Assembly (NCBI GenBank): GCA_954871525.1
Contig: OX940868.1
Location: 22,005,056 to 22,069,055 of the forward strand
Length of the DNA stretch: 64,000 nucleotides
Reading direction: 5' to 3'
Source of the DNA: Parietaria judaica
Taxonomy: Eukaryota > Streptophyta > Magnoliopsida > Rosales > Urticaceae
Under the pieces are notes generated by a model, which had not been told where the DNA came from, ran no database searches, and saw only the letters and a list, made by a program, of their open reading frames with translations. The translations under genes and the position numbers were made by a program. This document shows positions 25,901 through 38,300 of the stretch, piece after piece; position 1 is the first letter of the stretch; every line of letters begins with the position of its first letter.

Positions 25901-27552
25901 ATGTCATCCCAGTCAACGGAAGGCACTCCCTCTCACCCTACAGAGAGTATCGCTCTGAACACTCGGGCCAAGGTCAACGCCCATCGAAAGCAGGTCCGCA
26001 TCCTGCCGGAGACAAGCACCCGACGCGAGCCAGATCTCAACGAAGGAAGACTGGCCCGAGTCAAAGAAAGTCTTTTTCGACTAACAAGGCTCATCTCCAA
26101 ACACTTCGAAGGCAAACATGCCAACGAAGGAGAGGAGGAAATCCCCGAAGAAGCCCTCGAACTCACCCAGAGAGAGGCAAACGAAGAGCGCCCCGTTCCT
26201 GAAAAATCTCAGGAGCTGGCGCAATCACAGACTACTCGACGATCAGCATTTGATCGACTGGGGGGGTACGAAGACGCCGCCAACGACGCGAGGAATCGGC
26301 AGCGAGGGCGAACCCAGGCTCACCCAGCCAACGAGGAAAACCTCCGGCAGCACCCGAACCGCGCCGGTCGCCAAAGAGATCAGCGACAACGCGGAGCTCG
26401 AAAAAGAGGGAGATCTCGCCGAACGGAGGAATCTGGCGACGACGACAATGTCGAGGGATCCGACAACTCCCAACGCTCCCGACGCGAGGGGGGAGAAGAT
26501 GTCATCCCCGCAAAAGATACTCAAATCGTAGCACCACTCTACGACGGTCTCAGAAGCGAGCACCAAGCACTCAAGCAAGAAATGCAAAGACTCGCTGCGG
26601 CCCAGAGTACCGTCCCCGTCGCTCGAAGCATGGCTAGGGGAACATCTCCCCTCTTGCTAGTCACCTACTCGCCGAAGATCTCGACGGAGACTTGAGGTTC
26701 CCGCTGAACCTCACCTACGACGGCACCACCGACCCCACGTACCACCTGGTACAGTATCAGTTCAACATGCGAGTGAAGAAATGTTCACCCGCCACAATGT
26801 GTCAGGCTTTCTGTCTCACGCTGGCAGGACCCGCCTTCGAGTGGTACCAACGCCTCCCGAAGGGGGCAATCGGGTCATTCGAAGAGCTCGCAGAACGATT
26901 CACTTCTCGTTTTGCAAGCTTGATCACACAGCGAAAGACGAAGTCCTACCTCTGGACCCTCAAGCAGCGTAAAGACGAAACTCTGCAAGCGTACCTGAAA
27001 AGGTTCGTGGAAGAAGCAAACTAGGTCGCCAGCTACACCGACGATGATGTCGTAACCGCTGTAATTGACGGTCTCCCAGTGAGCGAATTTGCGCGGTCTC
27101 TTGTCAAAGAGAGACCAAACTCCATGGCAGAGCTGTTGGCACGAGCCACACAAGACATTTCGGTCGAAGAATACTTCGACAACCGAAGACAAGTGGATCG
27201 AGAAACTCGACGTCTAAACGACGACGAATCTCGGAGGAACAAACGCCAATCAGGCACGTCGCTTGACCTCGACGAACAGTCTGGGAAACGATCTCGGGGT
27301 GACCTCACGCCACTGAACACCTCTCCCGCAACAATCCTGAAACTTCATGAGGAAAAGTTCGTCCGTCCCCCACTAATACTGGAGAACGCCAGGTGGAACC
27401 CGAACAAATATTGCGAGTTCCACCAAGAAGTCGGACACTCCAACTCTGAATGTTGGCAATTGAAGCGACAGATAGAGAACCTAATCAAAGAAGGTCAACT
27501 TGAGAAGTATGTGTCGGGAAAGGCTGTCGACAGCGACACGTCATCCGGCTAG
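25901..27552 (+). pseudogene. gag-like gene, internal copy 1, interrupted
   Basis: Three open segments make up a gag-like polyprotein. 25901-26695 codes a charged, Arg/Glu-rich N-terminal part. 26692-27024, in another frame, codes the retrotransposon gag core (YDGTTDP, FEWYQRLPKG, LKRFVEEAN). An amber codon at 27022 is followed in the same frame by VASYTDDDVVTAVIDGLP and, from 27079, by a third part with a Cys/His motif (CEFHQEVGHSNSEC) before a TAG. The frame change must fall between 26638 and 26692. No pol gene follows. The N-terminal part may begin upstream of the first ATG. Confidence 0.85.
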
Positions 27553-27716
27553 CCTCCCAGGGCCGCCAGGAAACCACCGGCCACATCTCTCTGAGTAAAC
27601 CCGTACCTTGCCTTTTTATTTACTAAAATTCCAAGAAGTACCCTTGAAGGTACACTGGATTTTACAAAGAGTGCCCCTCGAGGCACAAGTTTTCGCTTTT
27701 TAGCGTTATATAAAAA

Positions 27717-28330
27717 GAGCTCTCACGCTAGCCCTTTTTTGAAAAAGAAGATATGGCAGGTTATCTCTTGGAAGAAACACCGCGCAGACATGAATGTGAG
27801 GTCGTTTCAAAGGGACACCTACTCCGCGCACGCGAAAACTTGGCTGGCAGGTCATCTCCGGGACACCCCCGTGCACACACGGCAGGTCATCCACGGGTAA
27901 ACCCCCACAATCGTTAGAGCGTGCGACGAGGAGGGACCTGATGAGACACCCTCTTAAACGCAAGCACAAGTTTTTCCCGGGACGCCCCCATAACTCTTCA
28001 TATATAAAAAAAAAAAAGAGCTCTCATGCTCACCCTGTTGTTACGAAAAAAGAAAATACGAAAGGCCATCTCTCAGGAGAACTCCTGAAAACGTGAATGG
28101 GGGGTTATTTTGAAAGAACACCGACTCCGCACACGCAAAAACATCGCTGGCAGGTTATCCCTGAGACACCTCCGTGCACACATGGCCGGTGATCTACGAG
28201 GAAACCCCCACGCGACCGTGAAAGCGTACAACGGTAAGGTAACTAACGAAACACCCTCATAAACGTAAACAAAGTGTTCATCCCAGAGACGCCACCGTAC
28301 ATCTTTCCAAAAGTAAAAGCCAAAATTTTT
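27717..28330. repeat. Two diverged tandem copies (about 300 bp) in the 3' tail of internal copy 1
   Basis: Both copies start GAGCTCTCA (27717 and 28018). They share, in order, GAAAACNT...GCTGGCAGGT, a GAGACACC-type motif, CCGTGCACACA and AAACCCCCAC. They are clearly diverged, so this is an old feature of the family rather than a recent event. It is non-coding on both strands. Confidence 0.75.
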
Positions 28331-28367
28331 CCCCAAGGCAAAGCCTTCCGCAAAACTGGGGGGTTAA

Positions 28368-29878
28368 TGTTGGGGGGTATTTTTGTAAAATAAATTAATA
28401 AAGAAAAATGATTTAATTAATCATTTCTTTATTAATTAAATCATATTAAACACCAATGTGCTCTCCCGAGGCCCGTTTTCACAAAACATAGTGTCCCGGC
28501 GTTCCTAAAAATATGAAAACACCCAAAAACGACATAAAATTTGTGAAGAACGGACACGGGAAGAGTCCGGGAGCAAAAAACACTTCAAAAGCCTTTTTGT
28601 GGGCCCCACGCACACCCAGGAGCCACCAGGGGCCGCCACGTGGCACTTCAGCTCCCACTCGCCCCTCAGCTTCCTCCACGCGCGCCCATGAGATGATGAC
28701 GTCATCCCTGACGTCATCTGCGCGTGCCAGCGAGTGGGCAGCGCGTGGGCGGAACAGCGGGCACAAAACGTGCGCGTGTGGGCGCGTGGATAATCGGATC
28801 GGCGATCCGACAGTTGCGTTTGCTTCCTCTCGTCCGGGGCTTCAGTTTGCATACATAATTTGTTCTCGGAGAGCTCTCGAAGAAATATTTCTTTGCAGCG
28901 GAGTCCTTAGATCCAGTTATAAATACAGGCTCAGTTTATTCAAACGGTAACTCACTCAAACTCAACGGAATTCACTCGAATTCTCTCGAGCTCTTCCCTA
29001 CTCTCTATAAACTTGCCTCCCTCTCATATACTCCACTAATGTTGAGCGTCGGAGGTGAATCAAGGGGTAGCCCCTGCCCCCCCCCCCCCCCGTTCCCTTG
29101 ACCTCGGGTATTCTTTTGCCAGGTCCGGAGACTGAGCGATATCGGAGGTCTCGGAGGGATTCCTACACGGTCAAGGTCCTACTTGATAGGTCCTGTTCTA
29201 CGCGGTGTCCGGTCTATCTCACAGTCCATTGCACGTCTGTGCGGATAGCTCGGGGAAACGTATCAGGACCCACAATTCAGGTCGAGGGACTGGGCCTGGG
29301 GAATCTCTCTAAATAGACAAACCAGAGGGGAACCCCTGGAAAAGATCCTGGGACTATTCGACGACCCCGCCAGACCACTCTTCTAGATCTGCGTGGAACC
29401 CGTTCTGTCTCCCAGCCCCATATCTTACATTGATATCGTGGCTTTGTGAACAGTCTGTAGGTCCCAGACTATAATCGACGTCACAGACCGGGGAGTCAAT
29501 CCCCCATGATCCACTGGATCAAACTCACTCTCCCGTTCGTGTGGACCCCGATTCCTGCGAGATACCCAAACCTGTATCCCTGGCCTTGTCCATTCCAGGC
29601 TTTGAGGTAACAGGGGAAGAGTAATCCCCGGATCGCTGGACCTCGAACGGCTACGATAGGTTTCGACCCCAGTGCCAGGAACTCTGCTCAGAATCCGTAT
29701 CGCTCATACGCCGAGAGAGAGCAAGAGAGAGGGAAAATCTGTCATCATCGCAACAAGGCCAGCCAGAGGCCCATCCAAAGTCATCAGAAGCCCGCCACGT
29801 CATCAAACGACATTGGGCCAGGCCCAAAATCGCCAACTTGGGCCACAACAGTGTTTGATCCAAAAAACGGCATCAACA
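28368..29878 (+). repeat. LTR 2 (middle LTR), 1,511 bp
   Basis: Full-length LTR shared by both units, preceded by a polypurine tract and followed by a primer-binding site. It has both the 17-bp block missing from LTR 1 and the short block after poly(C) missing from LTR 3, so it is the longest. Its left part matches LTR 3 better and its right part LTR 1 better. Confidence 0.93.
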
Positions 29879-29893
29879 TTTTGGCGATAGAAT

Positions 29894-31611
29894 GTGGGGT
29901 CCCACGAATTCAGTCCTCTGAATACCCCACCAGCAATCGATTTTCATCAAGTCAAGGAGATGTCATCCCAGTCAACGGAAGGCACTCCCTCTCACCCTAC
30001 AGAGAGTATCGCTCTGAACACTCGGGCCAAGGTCAACGCCCATCGAAAGCAGGTCCGCATCCTGCCGGAGACAAGCACCCGACGCGAGCCAGATCTCAAC
30101 GAAGGAAGACTGGCCCGAGTCGAAGAAAGTCTTTTTCGACTAACAAGGCTCATCTCCAAACACTTCGAAGGCAAACATGCCAACGAAGGAGAGGAGGAAA
30201 GCCCCGAAGAAGCCCTCGAACTCACCCAGAGAGAGGCAAACGAAGAGCGCCCCGTTCCTGAAAAATCTCAGGAGCTGGCGCAATCACAGACTACTCGACG
30301 ATCAGCATTTGATCGACTGGGGGGGTACGAAGACGCCGCCAACGACGCGAGGAATCGGCAGCGAGGGCGAACCCAGGCTCACCCAGCCAACGAGGAAAAC
30401 CTCCGGCAGCACCCGAACCGCGCCGGTCGCCAAAGAGATCAGCGACAACGCGGAGCTCGAAAAAGAGGGAGATCTCGCCGAACGGAGGAATCTGGCGACG
30501 ACGACAATGTCGAGGGATCCGACAACTCCCAACGCTCCCGACGCGAGGGGGGAGAAGATGTCATCCCCGCAAAAGATACTCAAATCGTAGCACCACTCTA
30601 CGACGGTCTCAGAAGCGAGCACCAAGCACTCAAGCAAGAAATGCAAAGACTCGCTGCGGCCCAGAGTACCGTCCCCGTCGCTCGAAGCATGGCTAGGGGA
30701 ACATCTCCCCTCTTGCTAGTCACCTACTCGCCGAAGATCTCGACGGAGACTTGAGGTTCCCGCTGAACCTCACCTACGACGGCACCACCGACCCCACGTA
30801 CCACCTGGTACAGTATCAGTTCAACATGCGAGTGAAGAAATGTTCACCCGCCACAATGTGTCAGGCTTTCTGTCTCACGCTGGCAGGACCCGCCTTCGAG
30901 TGGTACCAACGCCTCCCGAAGGGGGCAATCGGGTCATTCGAAGAGCTCGCAGAGCGATTCACTTCTCGTTTTGCAAGCTTGATCACACAGCGAAAGACGA
31001 AGTCCTACCTCTGGACCCTCAAGCAGCGTAAAGACGAAACTCTGCAAGCGTACCTGAAAAGGTTCGTGGAAGAAGCAAACTAGGTCGCCAGCTACACCGA
31101 CGATGATGTCGTAACCGCTGTAATTGACGGTCTCCCAGTGAGCGAATTTGCGCGGTCTCTTGTCAAAGAGAGACCAAACTCCATGGAAGAGCTGTTGGCA
31201 CGAGCCACACAAGACATTTCGGTCGAAGAATACTTCGACAACCGAAGACAAGTGGATCGAGAAACTCGACGTCTAAACGACGACGAATCTCGGAGGAACA
31301 AACGCCAATCAGGCACGTCGCTTGACCTCGACGAACAGTCTGGGAAACGATCTCGGGGTGACCTCACGCCACTGAACACCTCTCCCGCGACAATCCTAAA
31401 ACTTCATGAGGAAAATTTCGTCCGTCCCCCACTAATACTGGAGAACGCCAGGCGGAACCCGAACAAATATTGCGAGTTCCACCAAGAAGTCGGACACTCC
31501 AACTCTGAATGTTGGCAATTGAAGCGACAGATAGAGAACCTAATCAAAGAAGGTCAACTTGAGAAGTATGTGTCGGGAAAGGCTGTCGACAGCGACACGT
31601 CATCCGGCTAG
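29894..31611 (+). pseudogene. gag-like gene, internal copy 2, same breaks
   Basis: Nearly identical to copy 1, with only a few amino-acid differences: for example VEESLF for VKESLF, SMEELLA for SMAELLA, and ARRNPN for ARWNPN. The frame change (30697-30751) and the amber codon (31081) are in the same places. The N-terminal frame is open from 29894, slightly further upstream than in copy 1. Sharing of the defects shows they predate the split of the two copies. Confidence 0.85.
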
Positions 31612-31775
31612 CCTCCCAGGGCCGCCAGGAAACCACCGGCCACATCTCTCTGAGTAAACCCGTACCTTGCCTTTTTATTTACTAAAATTCCAAGAAGTAC
31701 CCTTGAAGGTACACTGGATTTTACAAAGAGTGCCCCTCGAGGCACAAGTTTTCGCTTTTTAGCGTTATATAAAAA

Positions 31776-32385
31776 GAGCTCTCACGCTAGCCCTTTTTTG
31801 AAAAAGAAGATATGGCAGGTTATCTCTTGGAAGAAACACCGCGCAGACATGAATGTGAGGTCGTTTCAAAGGGACACCTACTCCGCGCACGCGAAAACTT
31901 GGCTGGTAGGTCATCTCCGGGACACCCCCGTGCACACACGGCAGGTCATCCACGGGTAAACCCCCACAATCGTTAGAGCGTGCGACGAGGAGGGACCTGA
32001 TGAGACACCCTCATAAACGCAAGCACATGTTTTTCCCGGGACGCCCCCATACCTCTTCATATATAAAAAAAAAGAGCTCTCATGCTCACCCTGTTGTTAC
32101 GAAAAAAGAAAATACGAAAGGCCATCTCTCAGGAGAACTCCTGAAAACGTGAATGGGGGGTTATTTCGAAAGAACACCGACTCCGCACACGCAAAAACAT
32201 CGCTGGCAGGTTATCCCTGAGACACCTCCGTGCACACATGGCCGGTGATCTACGAGGAAACCCCCACGCGACCGTGAAAGCGTACGACGGTAAGGTAACT
32301 AACGAAACACCCTCATAAACGTAAACAGAGTGTTCATCCCAGAGACGCCACCGTACATCTTTCCAAAAGTAAAAGCCAAAAGTTT
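31776..32385. repeat. Two diverged tandem copies in the 3' tail of internal copy 2
   Basis: Counterpart of the 27717-28330 repeat; GAGCTCTCA starts stand at 31776 and 32074. A few point changes and a shorter A run separate it from the first unit. Confidence 0.75.
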
Positions 32386-32423
32386 TCCCCAAGGCAAAGC
32401 CATTCGCAAAACTGGGGGGTTAA

Positions 32424-33919
32424 TGTTGGGGGGTATTTTTGTAAAATAAATTAATAAAGAAAAATGATTTAATTAATCATTTCTTTATTAATTAAATCAT
32501 ATTAAACACCAATGTGCTCTCCCGAGGCCCGTTTTCACAAAACAAAGTGTCCCGGCGTTCCTAAAAATATGAAAACACCCAAAAACGACATAAAATTTGT
32601 GAAGAACGGACACGGGAAGAGTCCGGGAGCAAAAAACACTTCAAAAGCCTTTTGTGGGCCCCACGCACACCCAGGAGCCACCAGGGGCCGCCACGTGGCA
32701 CTTCAGCTCCCCACTCGCCCCTCAGCTTCCTCCACGCGCGCCCATGAGATAATGACGTCATCCCTGACGTCATCTGCGCGTGCCAGCGAGTGGGCAGCGC
32801 GTGTGCGGAACAGCGCGCACAAAACGTGCGCGTGTGGGCGCGTGGATAATCGGATCGGCGATCCGACGGTTGCATTGGCTCCTCTCCTCCGGGGCTTCAG
32901 TTTGCTTACATAATTTGTTCTCGGGGACCTCTCGAAGAAATATTTATTTGCACCGGAGTCCTTAGATCCAGTTATAAATACAGGCTCAGTTTATTCAAAC
33001 GGTAACTCACTCAAACTCAACGGAATTCACTCGAATTCTCTCGAGCTCTTCCCTACTCTCTATAAACTTGCCTCCCTTTCATATACTCCACTAATGTTGA
33101 GCGTCGGAGGTGAATCAGGGGGTAGCCCCCCCCCCCCCCCCCCCTCGGGTATTCTTTTGCCAGGTCCGGAGACTGAGCGATATCGGAGGTCTCGGAGGGA
33201 TTCCTACACGGTCAAGGTCCTACTTGATAGAACCTGTTCTACGCGGTGTCCGGTCTATCTCACAGTCCATTGCGCGTCTGTGCGGATAGCTCGGGGACAC
33301 GTATCAGGACCTACAATTCAGGTCGAGGGACTGGGCCTGGGGAATCTCTCTAAATAGACATACCAGAGGGGAACCCCTGGAAAAGATCCTGGGACGATTC
33401 GACGACCCCGCCAAACCACTCTTCTAGATCTGCGTGGAACCCGTTCTGTTTCCCAGCCCCATATCTTACATTGATATCGTGGCTTTGCGGACAGTCTGTA
33501 GGGCCCAGACTAGAATCGACGTCACAGGCCGGGGAGTCAATCCCCCAGGATCCACTGGAACAAACTCACTCTCCCGTTCGTGTGGACTCTGATTCCTGCG
33601 AGATACCCAAACCTGTATCCCTGGCCTTGTCCATTCCAGGCTTTGAGGTAATAGGGGAAGAGTAATCCCCAGATCGCTGGACCTCGAACGGCTACGATAG
33701 GTTTCGATCCCAGTGCCAGGAACTCCGCTCGGAATCCGTATCGCTCATACACCGAGAGAGAGCAAGAGAGAGGGAAAATCTGTCATCCTCGCAACAAGGC
33801 CAGCCAGAGGCCCATCCAAAGTCATCAGAAGCCCGCCACGTCATCAAACGACATTGGGCCAGGCCCAAAATCGCCAACTTGGGCCACAATAGTGTTTGAT
33901 CCAAAAAACGGCATCAACA
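32424..33919 (+). repeat. LTR 3 (3' LTR) of the array, 1,496 bp
   Basis: It begins TGTTGGGGGGTATT and ends GGCATCAACA, directly followed by the TCTTG target duplication. About 18 bp are missing just after its poly(C) run. It carries private changes in its right half (for example GATAGAACCTG, GTGGACTCTG, GGTAATAGGG). Confidence 0.93.
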
Positions 33920-33924
33920 TCTTG

Positions 33925-34520
33925 TTTTATTTTATTTTTTTAGATCATATAGTTTGTGAAAACTCGAATAATTTAGATTTGAAGACAATTTACCGGAATT
34001 CTTTTAATATGAAAACAGCGGAAAAAAAAATTAAATAATAATTGGTGTTTTACGATTATGATAATATTTATTTTCAAAAAATATATATTTGGTGCTATCA
34101 TATAAATGTTGGCTTCGCCACTAGCTCTATCCAATTACCAGGATTTGTTTCGACGTTCGAACGTTAAGTAAAACGGTCAGATTGATTATGACCGTTATGA
34201 ATATTGAATTCAATTTATTACGTTTCAGATTAATTACAATTTAATTGGTCGTTACAAAATTGATTGAGTATTAATTCTTTGTCTTCCTTTATAACGGGTT
34301 CAAGAAGTTTCAGTTCGCCGGTGGAGTTCGAAGTGCTACGGAGTTCCCGGTTGTCCCGTTGTATCCTGGGAAGCTATCGCCTAACGAACCTCAAGCACGT
34401 AGAGGAGGTGAATCAAGCTTTAAGGAGACCGTCTAACGCGTATCGGGAATCGCTAATATTTTCTATTTTACAGGAAAATCCATATCTAAAAAGGAAAATA
34501 AAATGAAGTGACAATGCGTT
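33925..34520. other. Intergenic DNA, possible LTR fragment at 34290-34480
   Basis: No gene is seen. 34290-34480 is GC-richer (GCCGGTGGAGTTCGAAGTGC, then GTTGTATCCTGGGAAGC), a style common in plant LTR ends. No boundaries or target duplication could be set. Confidence 0.35.
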
Positions 34521-34570
34521 CGGGTCTATTGCTTGGAAGGCAATTATCCTAACCGTTGGACTACAAACGC
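34521..34570 (-). pseudogene. Truncated tRNA-Gly(UCC) gene, 5' 50 nt only
   Basis: On the minus strand this starts GCGTTTGTAGTCCAACGG and continues through the D arm and the anticodon loop (CCTTCCAAGCA, anticodon TCC) to ATAGACCCG. It matches plant tRNA-Gly(UCC) as I know it almost base for base over its first 50 positions. It then breaks off before the T arm, so the B box and the 3' acceptor strand are missing and it cannot make a mature tRNA. Confidence 0.85.
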
Positions 34571-34644
34571 TTGATGCCCATTTGAAGCGCAGGCAATTAT
34601 TGTAACCGTTGGACTACAAACGCTTGATGCCCATTCGAAGCGCA
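34539..34644. repeat. 53-bp tandem duplication carrying tRNA 5' ends
   Basis: Units 34539-34591 and 34592-34644 differ at only a few positions. Each holds the first 32 nt of tRNA-Gly plus about 20 bp of 5' flank (GATGCCCATT). Confidence 0.9.
34592..34623 (-). pseudogene. Second tRNA-Gly 5' fragment, 32 nt
   Basis: Same start (GCGTTTGTAGTCCAACGG) as the neighbouring fragment, with GG changed to CA in the D arm, ending at AATTGCC. It is the duplicate half of a 53-bp tandem repeat. Confidence 0.8.
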
Positions 34645-35315
34645 AAAAAAAACTATTATCTTTACATGTTTATATATACGTTTTTTCTTTTTTTTTTTCT
34701 TTTTTCTGAAGGGAAATATAGAAGTTTTCTTGTATGATCTTAATTTGAATATCTCTAATCTCTATGCATCGAAATCAGTAATATATTTCGAATATATGTT
34801 ATAATTATTATTATCAACCTATAAGTTCTACGTCAGACTTCGGATGCGGTCCAAGAAATGCTCATTGTATGAGGTGAACCCGGGACTGCATACTGAGGTT
34901 TTACCGAGACTTCCAAAACCAGACCAGTTGCAGTTCGAAAGAATAACCCATTTCTTCTTCTTCTTCGACGAACCCGGACACTAGGCCGAGACCGATAAGT
35001 CGAACTCTTTAAAATGCTACGTTGAGAAAAATGCTAAAGATCCAAATATTGGTGTGAAATAAGTTACAAAACCATGTGTCAAAAGATCACTACATACCAT
35101 GCATTTCTTATGGTACACGTTTGAATAGCCTCTCAAAACAATTCAGGGATTCTCTTGTCAAGATTCTTTTCAATTGGGTAAAAACGAAAAAGCCCTTACT
35201 TTCCCGGAGCCTCGGAAAGACAAACCCGACAAAAGCTTTTCTCAAAACTCAAAAAGATACAAAACTTAATGGTGCAAAATCCCATTGGAAATTGGTACAT
35301 TTGTTGGTGCTACTT
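34645..35315. other. Intergenic DNA and NUP50 3' flank
   Basis: No gene is recognised. The part next to 35316 should hold the NUP50 3' UTR. A plus-strand open frame at 35076-35498 overlaps the last NUP50 exon in antisense and is treated as chance. Confidence 0.55.
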
Positions 35316-38300
35316 TCAAGACGAAGGAGCATAATCTTGGATCGCTTTCGCCAATTTGTTCCGATCGTCCTCCGTCTTCAATCGAATCAAGAATGTCCGA
35401 GCTACAACGTTGTTATCGTCACCATCACCCTGCAAATACGAATAACATTCGCTTCTGTGAGATGCGACAATTCAATTTTTATGAACCAAGTCCAATAAAT
35501 GATATCCAACGTTACAAACATGTATGTTGAAACAATTTCTTCCTTTTTTTCTTTTTACGACAATTACCCTCCATATCGATGGTTTTTAACAAATTTTAAG
35601 CCACGTCCAGACATGATAAAATTTTGATAAAAGCCGTCGATTCTTCAATGATTGGGGGGAAAGTGCTCAATCTACAAGTTCAGAGGGGAATCATATACGG
35701 ACTAAAGTTTATGGCGAAAACATAATCAAGTCGGACAGTGAATTGGACCGGAAATATTCGGTATCAAGATTTCTCACCGCAGTATGAAATATTGCAACGA
35801 TTGCATTCTTTTGTAAATTTGTCTTAATTCCTGGATATAGCAACGCGTTTAATTGTATTCTTCCCACCTGCGCCATAAACCACAATATGTTAGATTAGCA
35901 ATATATATTGTATGTATATGTAGACATATAGGTTGATTGTAGAGTTATAAAGCTAGGAAGTGTAATATAAAAAGCACTCGTATCAATTAGTGTATGATAA
36001 TTATAGCTAATTAGATAGTCTAATTATTTAATTAGTTTATTACCAGCTTTTATGTTAATTGCATAAGTGTGCATACCTCGTTACGAACAATAATCGTCGG
36101 CTTGGAATCTTTAGTACCCTTCCCAACGCCTTCTTTGCATTTGATCGAAAGCTGACCCGTGCCTTTGTCTTTCCACGGATCTTTATCGGCAGAGTCACTT
36201 GACTGAAAACAGAAAGTACAACAGTTTAGAACACATACCATGTAAAACATACACATTTACCGCAATATGTAATGTTATGTTCCCATGTTGGAGAAAAATA
36301 TGTAATCATTATAAATATTGTTGTTTTGTGAATTTAAGAATTTTTTACTAAAAAATATCCAAAGAAATAATTCTGACTTAAAACTATTTAAACTTAATAA
36401 ACTTGTTAGATATTTAGCACTATAATAAACTTATGAACGACTCGTCTTTACCTTCACATAAATTTTGCACTTGACTTCATGGACAACGGTGATGCCCTTT
36501 TCTTCGGACTTTTTCACAGACGGGCTACTAGGTTGCTCCTCGTTATCTGCTTGTGAAGAAAATGGGTATCGGTCACCATTTAGATACAGCTGTGACGAAC
36601 ATGAATACAGGAAAGGAAATCAGATAAGTATTCGTTTTCTCACCACAGTCCACGTCGTCTGAGGCATTAGAGTTCGCCGTAACGGAACTTTTATTTCCTA
36701 CAAAAGATGAACAAAACTGGAAAATGTCACAAAACAAACAGATCACTATATTTATAAAATTGATAATTTATACATGGATGTCTGAAAATAGCGAGATATT
36801 ACTAAGCATGCATTAACCGTTTACTCATTATTCATTTCTACATTAGTCAATCAATTACGAATTCGTCATGTTTCATACTTTCATGTATACCTATGGTAAT
36901 TTTAATTTTTACATTTAAATTCTAGATGGACAATCTGATATCATTATTAGAATATTTTCAGCGTTATTTCTAATAGTTCACAAATTGATATAAAAACAAC
37001 AAACTAAATAAAAATGTTCGCTCAATAATTTACACTTGGTGACTAAATCGATTGTCAGAGGAGACTTACCTAAAAATACCGGGCTTTGTTTGTTGGAGAA
37101 CAAACCCGTACTTTGGCTATTGGAGAAAAAACCAGAATTCGAAGTGTTAGAAAAGATTCCAGAGTTCTGATTGGTTGAAGACGCCCCTGCATTTGAAAAG
37201 ATTCCAGAGCTCTGATTGGTTGAGGACACCCCTGCGTTTTGACTGGTGGAGAATGACCCAAAGCTTTGACCACCGGAGAAAATCGCCGAGCTTTGACTAT
37301 TGAAAAAGAATCCCGAGCTTTGAATTTTCGACGACGCCGCAGAACTTTGACTTTCTCCAATAACAACCTTAGAGTTTTGACTATTGGAGAACGATCCAGC
37401 ACTCCACGAAGGCAAAAAGCTTGTCGTTGTAGTCATGGGAGAAAGACCGGTTCGCCCCTGAAATAATTTAATCTCGTTACTCTTAACCTCTGGAATCGAT
37501 TTCCTCTCTGCGTCATTTAAACTTTCTCCTTTTGCGGCATTTGACTTGAGCCAGTCGACAACATCATTAAATTTCTCCTAAAAGAAGAGTATCTTTAAGT
37601 TAGTTTTCGGCTGATGACATAATTTAAAAGTTAAAACCTCTAATTTGACGCGATGTTTTTAAAATAATAATAAATAAATAAATAATTGAAATCAAACAAG
37701 TAAAGCGGATTTACCATGACGTTTGAGGCGTGCGCTAGATAATCCTTGACACCGTCTTCCCAAAGCTCATCAGGGTGGTTCTTCAATTGTGCTTGGACCC
37801 AACTGGTAAGATAAGTAAACCAAAAGAGATAGTATCGTCAAACTTCGATTAACGTTCAGTCGTGCCCCCTAAACTTGTTGTATAGTCTAAATTTTCCCTT
37901 CAAACTTTTATTTTAGCAGTTTACCACCCTCTCGGACTCTCCATTGAACATACGAACATTTCTTCCAAATTTTAAACACCGTGCGTTGTACATATCCATT
38001 AGTTAAATACAAAATTGCCCTTTCCGAACTTTTACAAAGCCATTTTGAACTTTTGTTTTGATAAAGTAGGATGGTAGAGGCTCATATTCAACGAGCGATC
38101 CCAGATCCAAGGCCAAAATACCCTTACATTTAAACGAGTGGAGTGGCGTGACGTAATAATGATACTAAATGATGTTTATAATACGAAACATCGTAGCGAA
38201 TAGGATGTACCTTGCGAATTGAGCGTTTAGAGCTCTCACGTGTTGCCGAGACGACTCCGCACGCTGCATATTCAAAGGGGCAGTCACCATTGACGGGTGC

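Larger units (their letters stand above)
24325..33919 (+). mobile_element. Three-LTR array of a gag-only Ty3-like retrotransposon
   Basis: Order: LTR (24325-25819), internal region (25820-28367), LTR (28368-29878), internal region (29879-32423), LTR (32424-33919). The whole array is flanked by one 5-bp duplication, TCTTG, at 24320-24324 and 33920-33924. LTRs start TGTTG and end CAACA. TTTTGGCGCTAGAA after the first LTR is a likely primer-binding site, and ACTGGGGGGTTAA before the second and third LTRs is the polypurine tract. Each internal region codes only a gag-like protein and a non-coding tail; there is no protease, reverse transcriptase, RNase H or integrase. The element is therefore non-autonomous. 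The Tat-like affiliation rests on the gag type and PBS only. Confidence 0.92.

Noticed and set aside
26243..26587. Antisense 114-codon ORF within the gag region (and its twin at 30302-30646)
   Set aside because: It mirrors the GC-rich gag frame and has no domain; treated as a shadow, although some plant Ty3 elements do have antisense genes.
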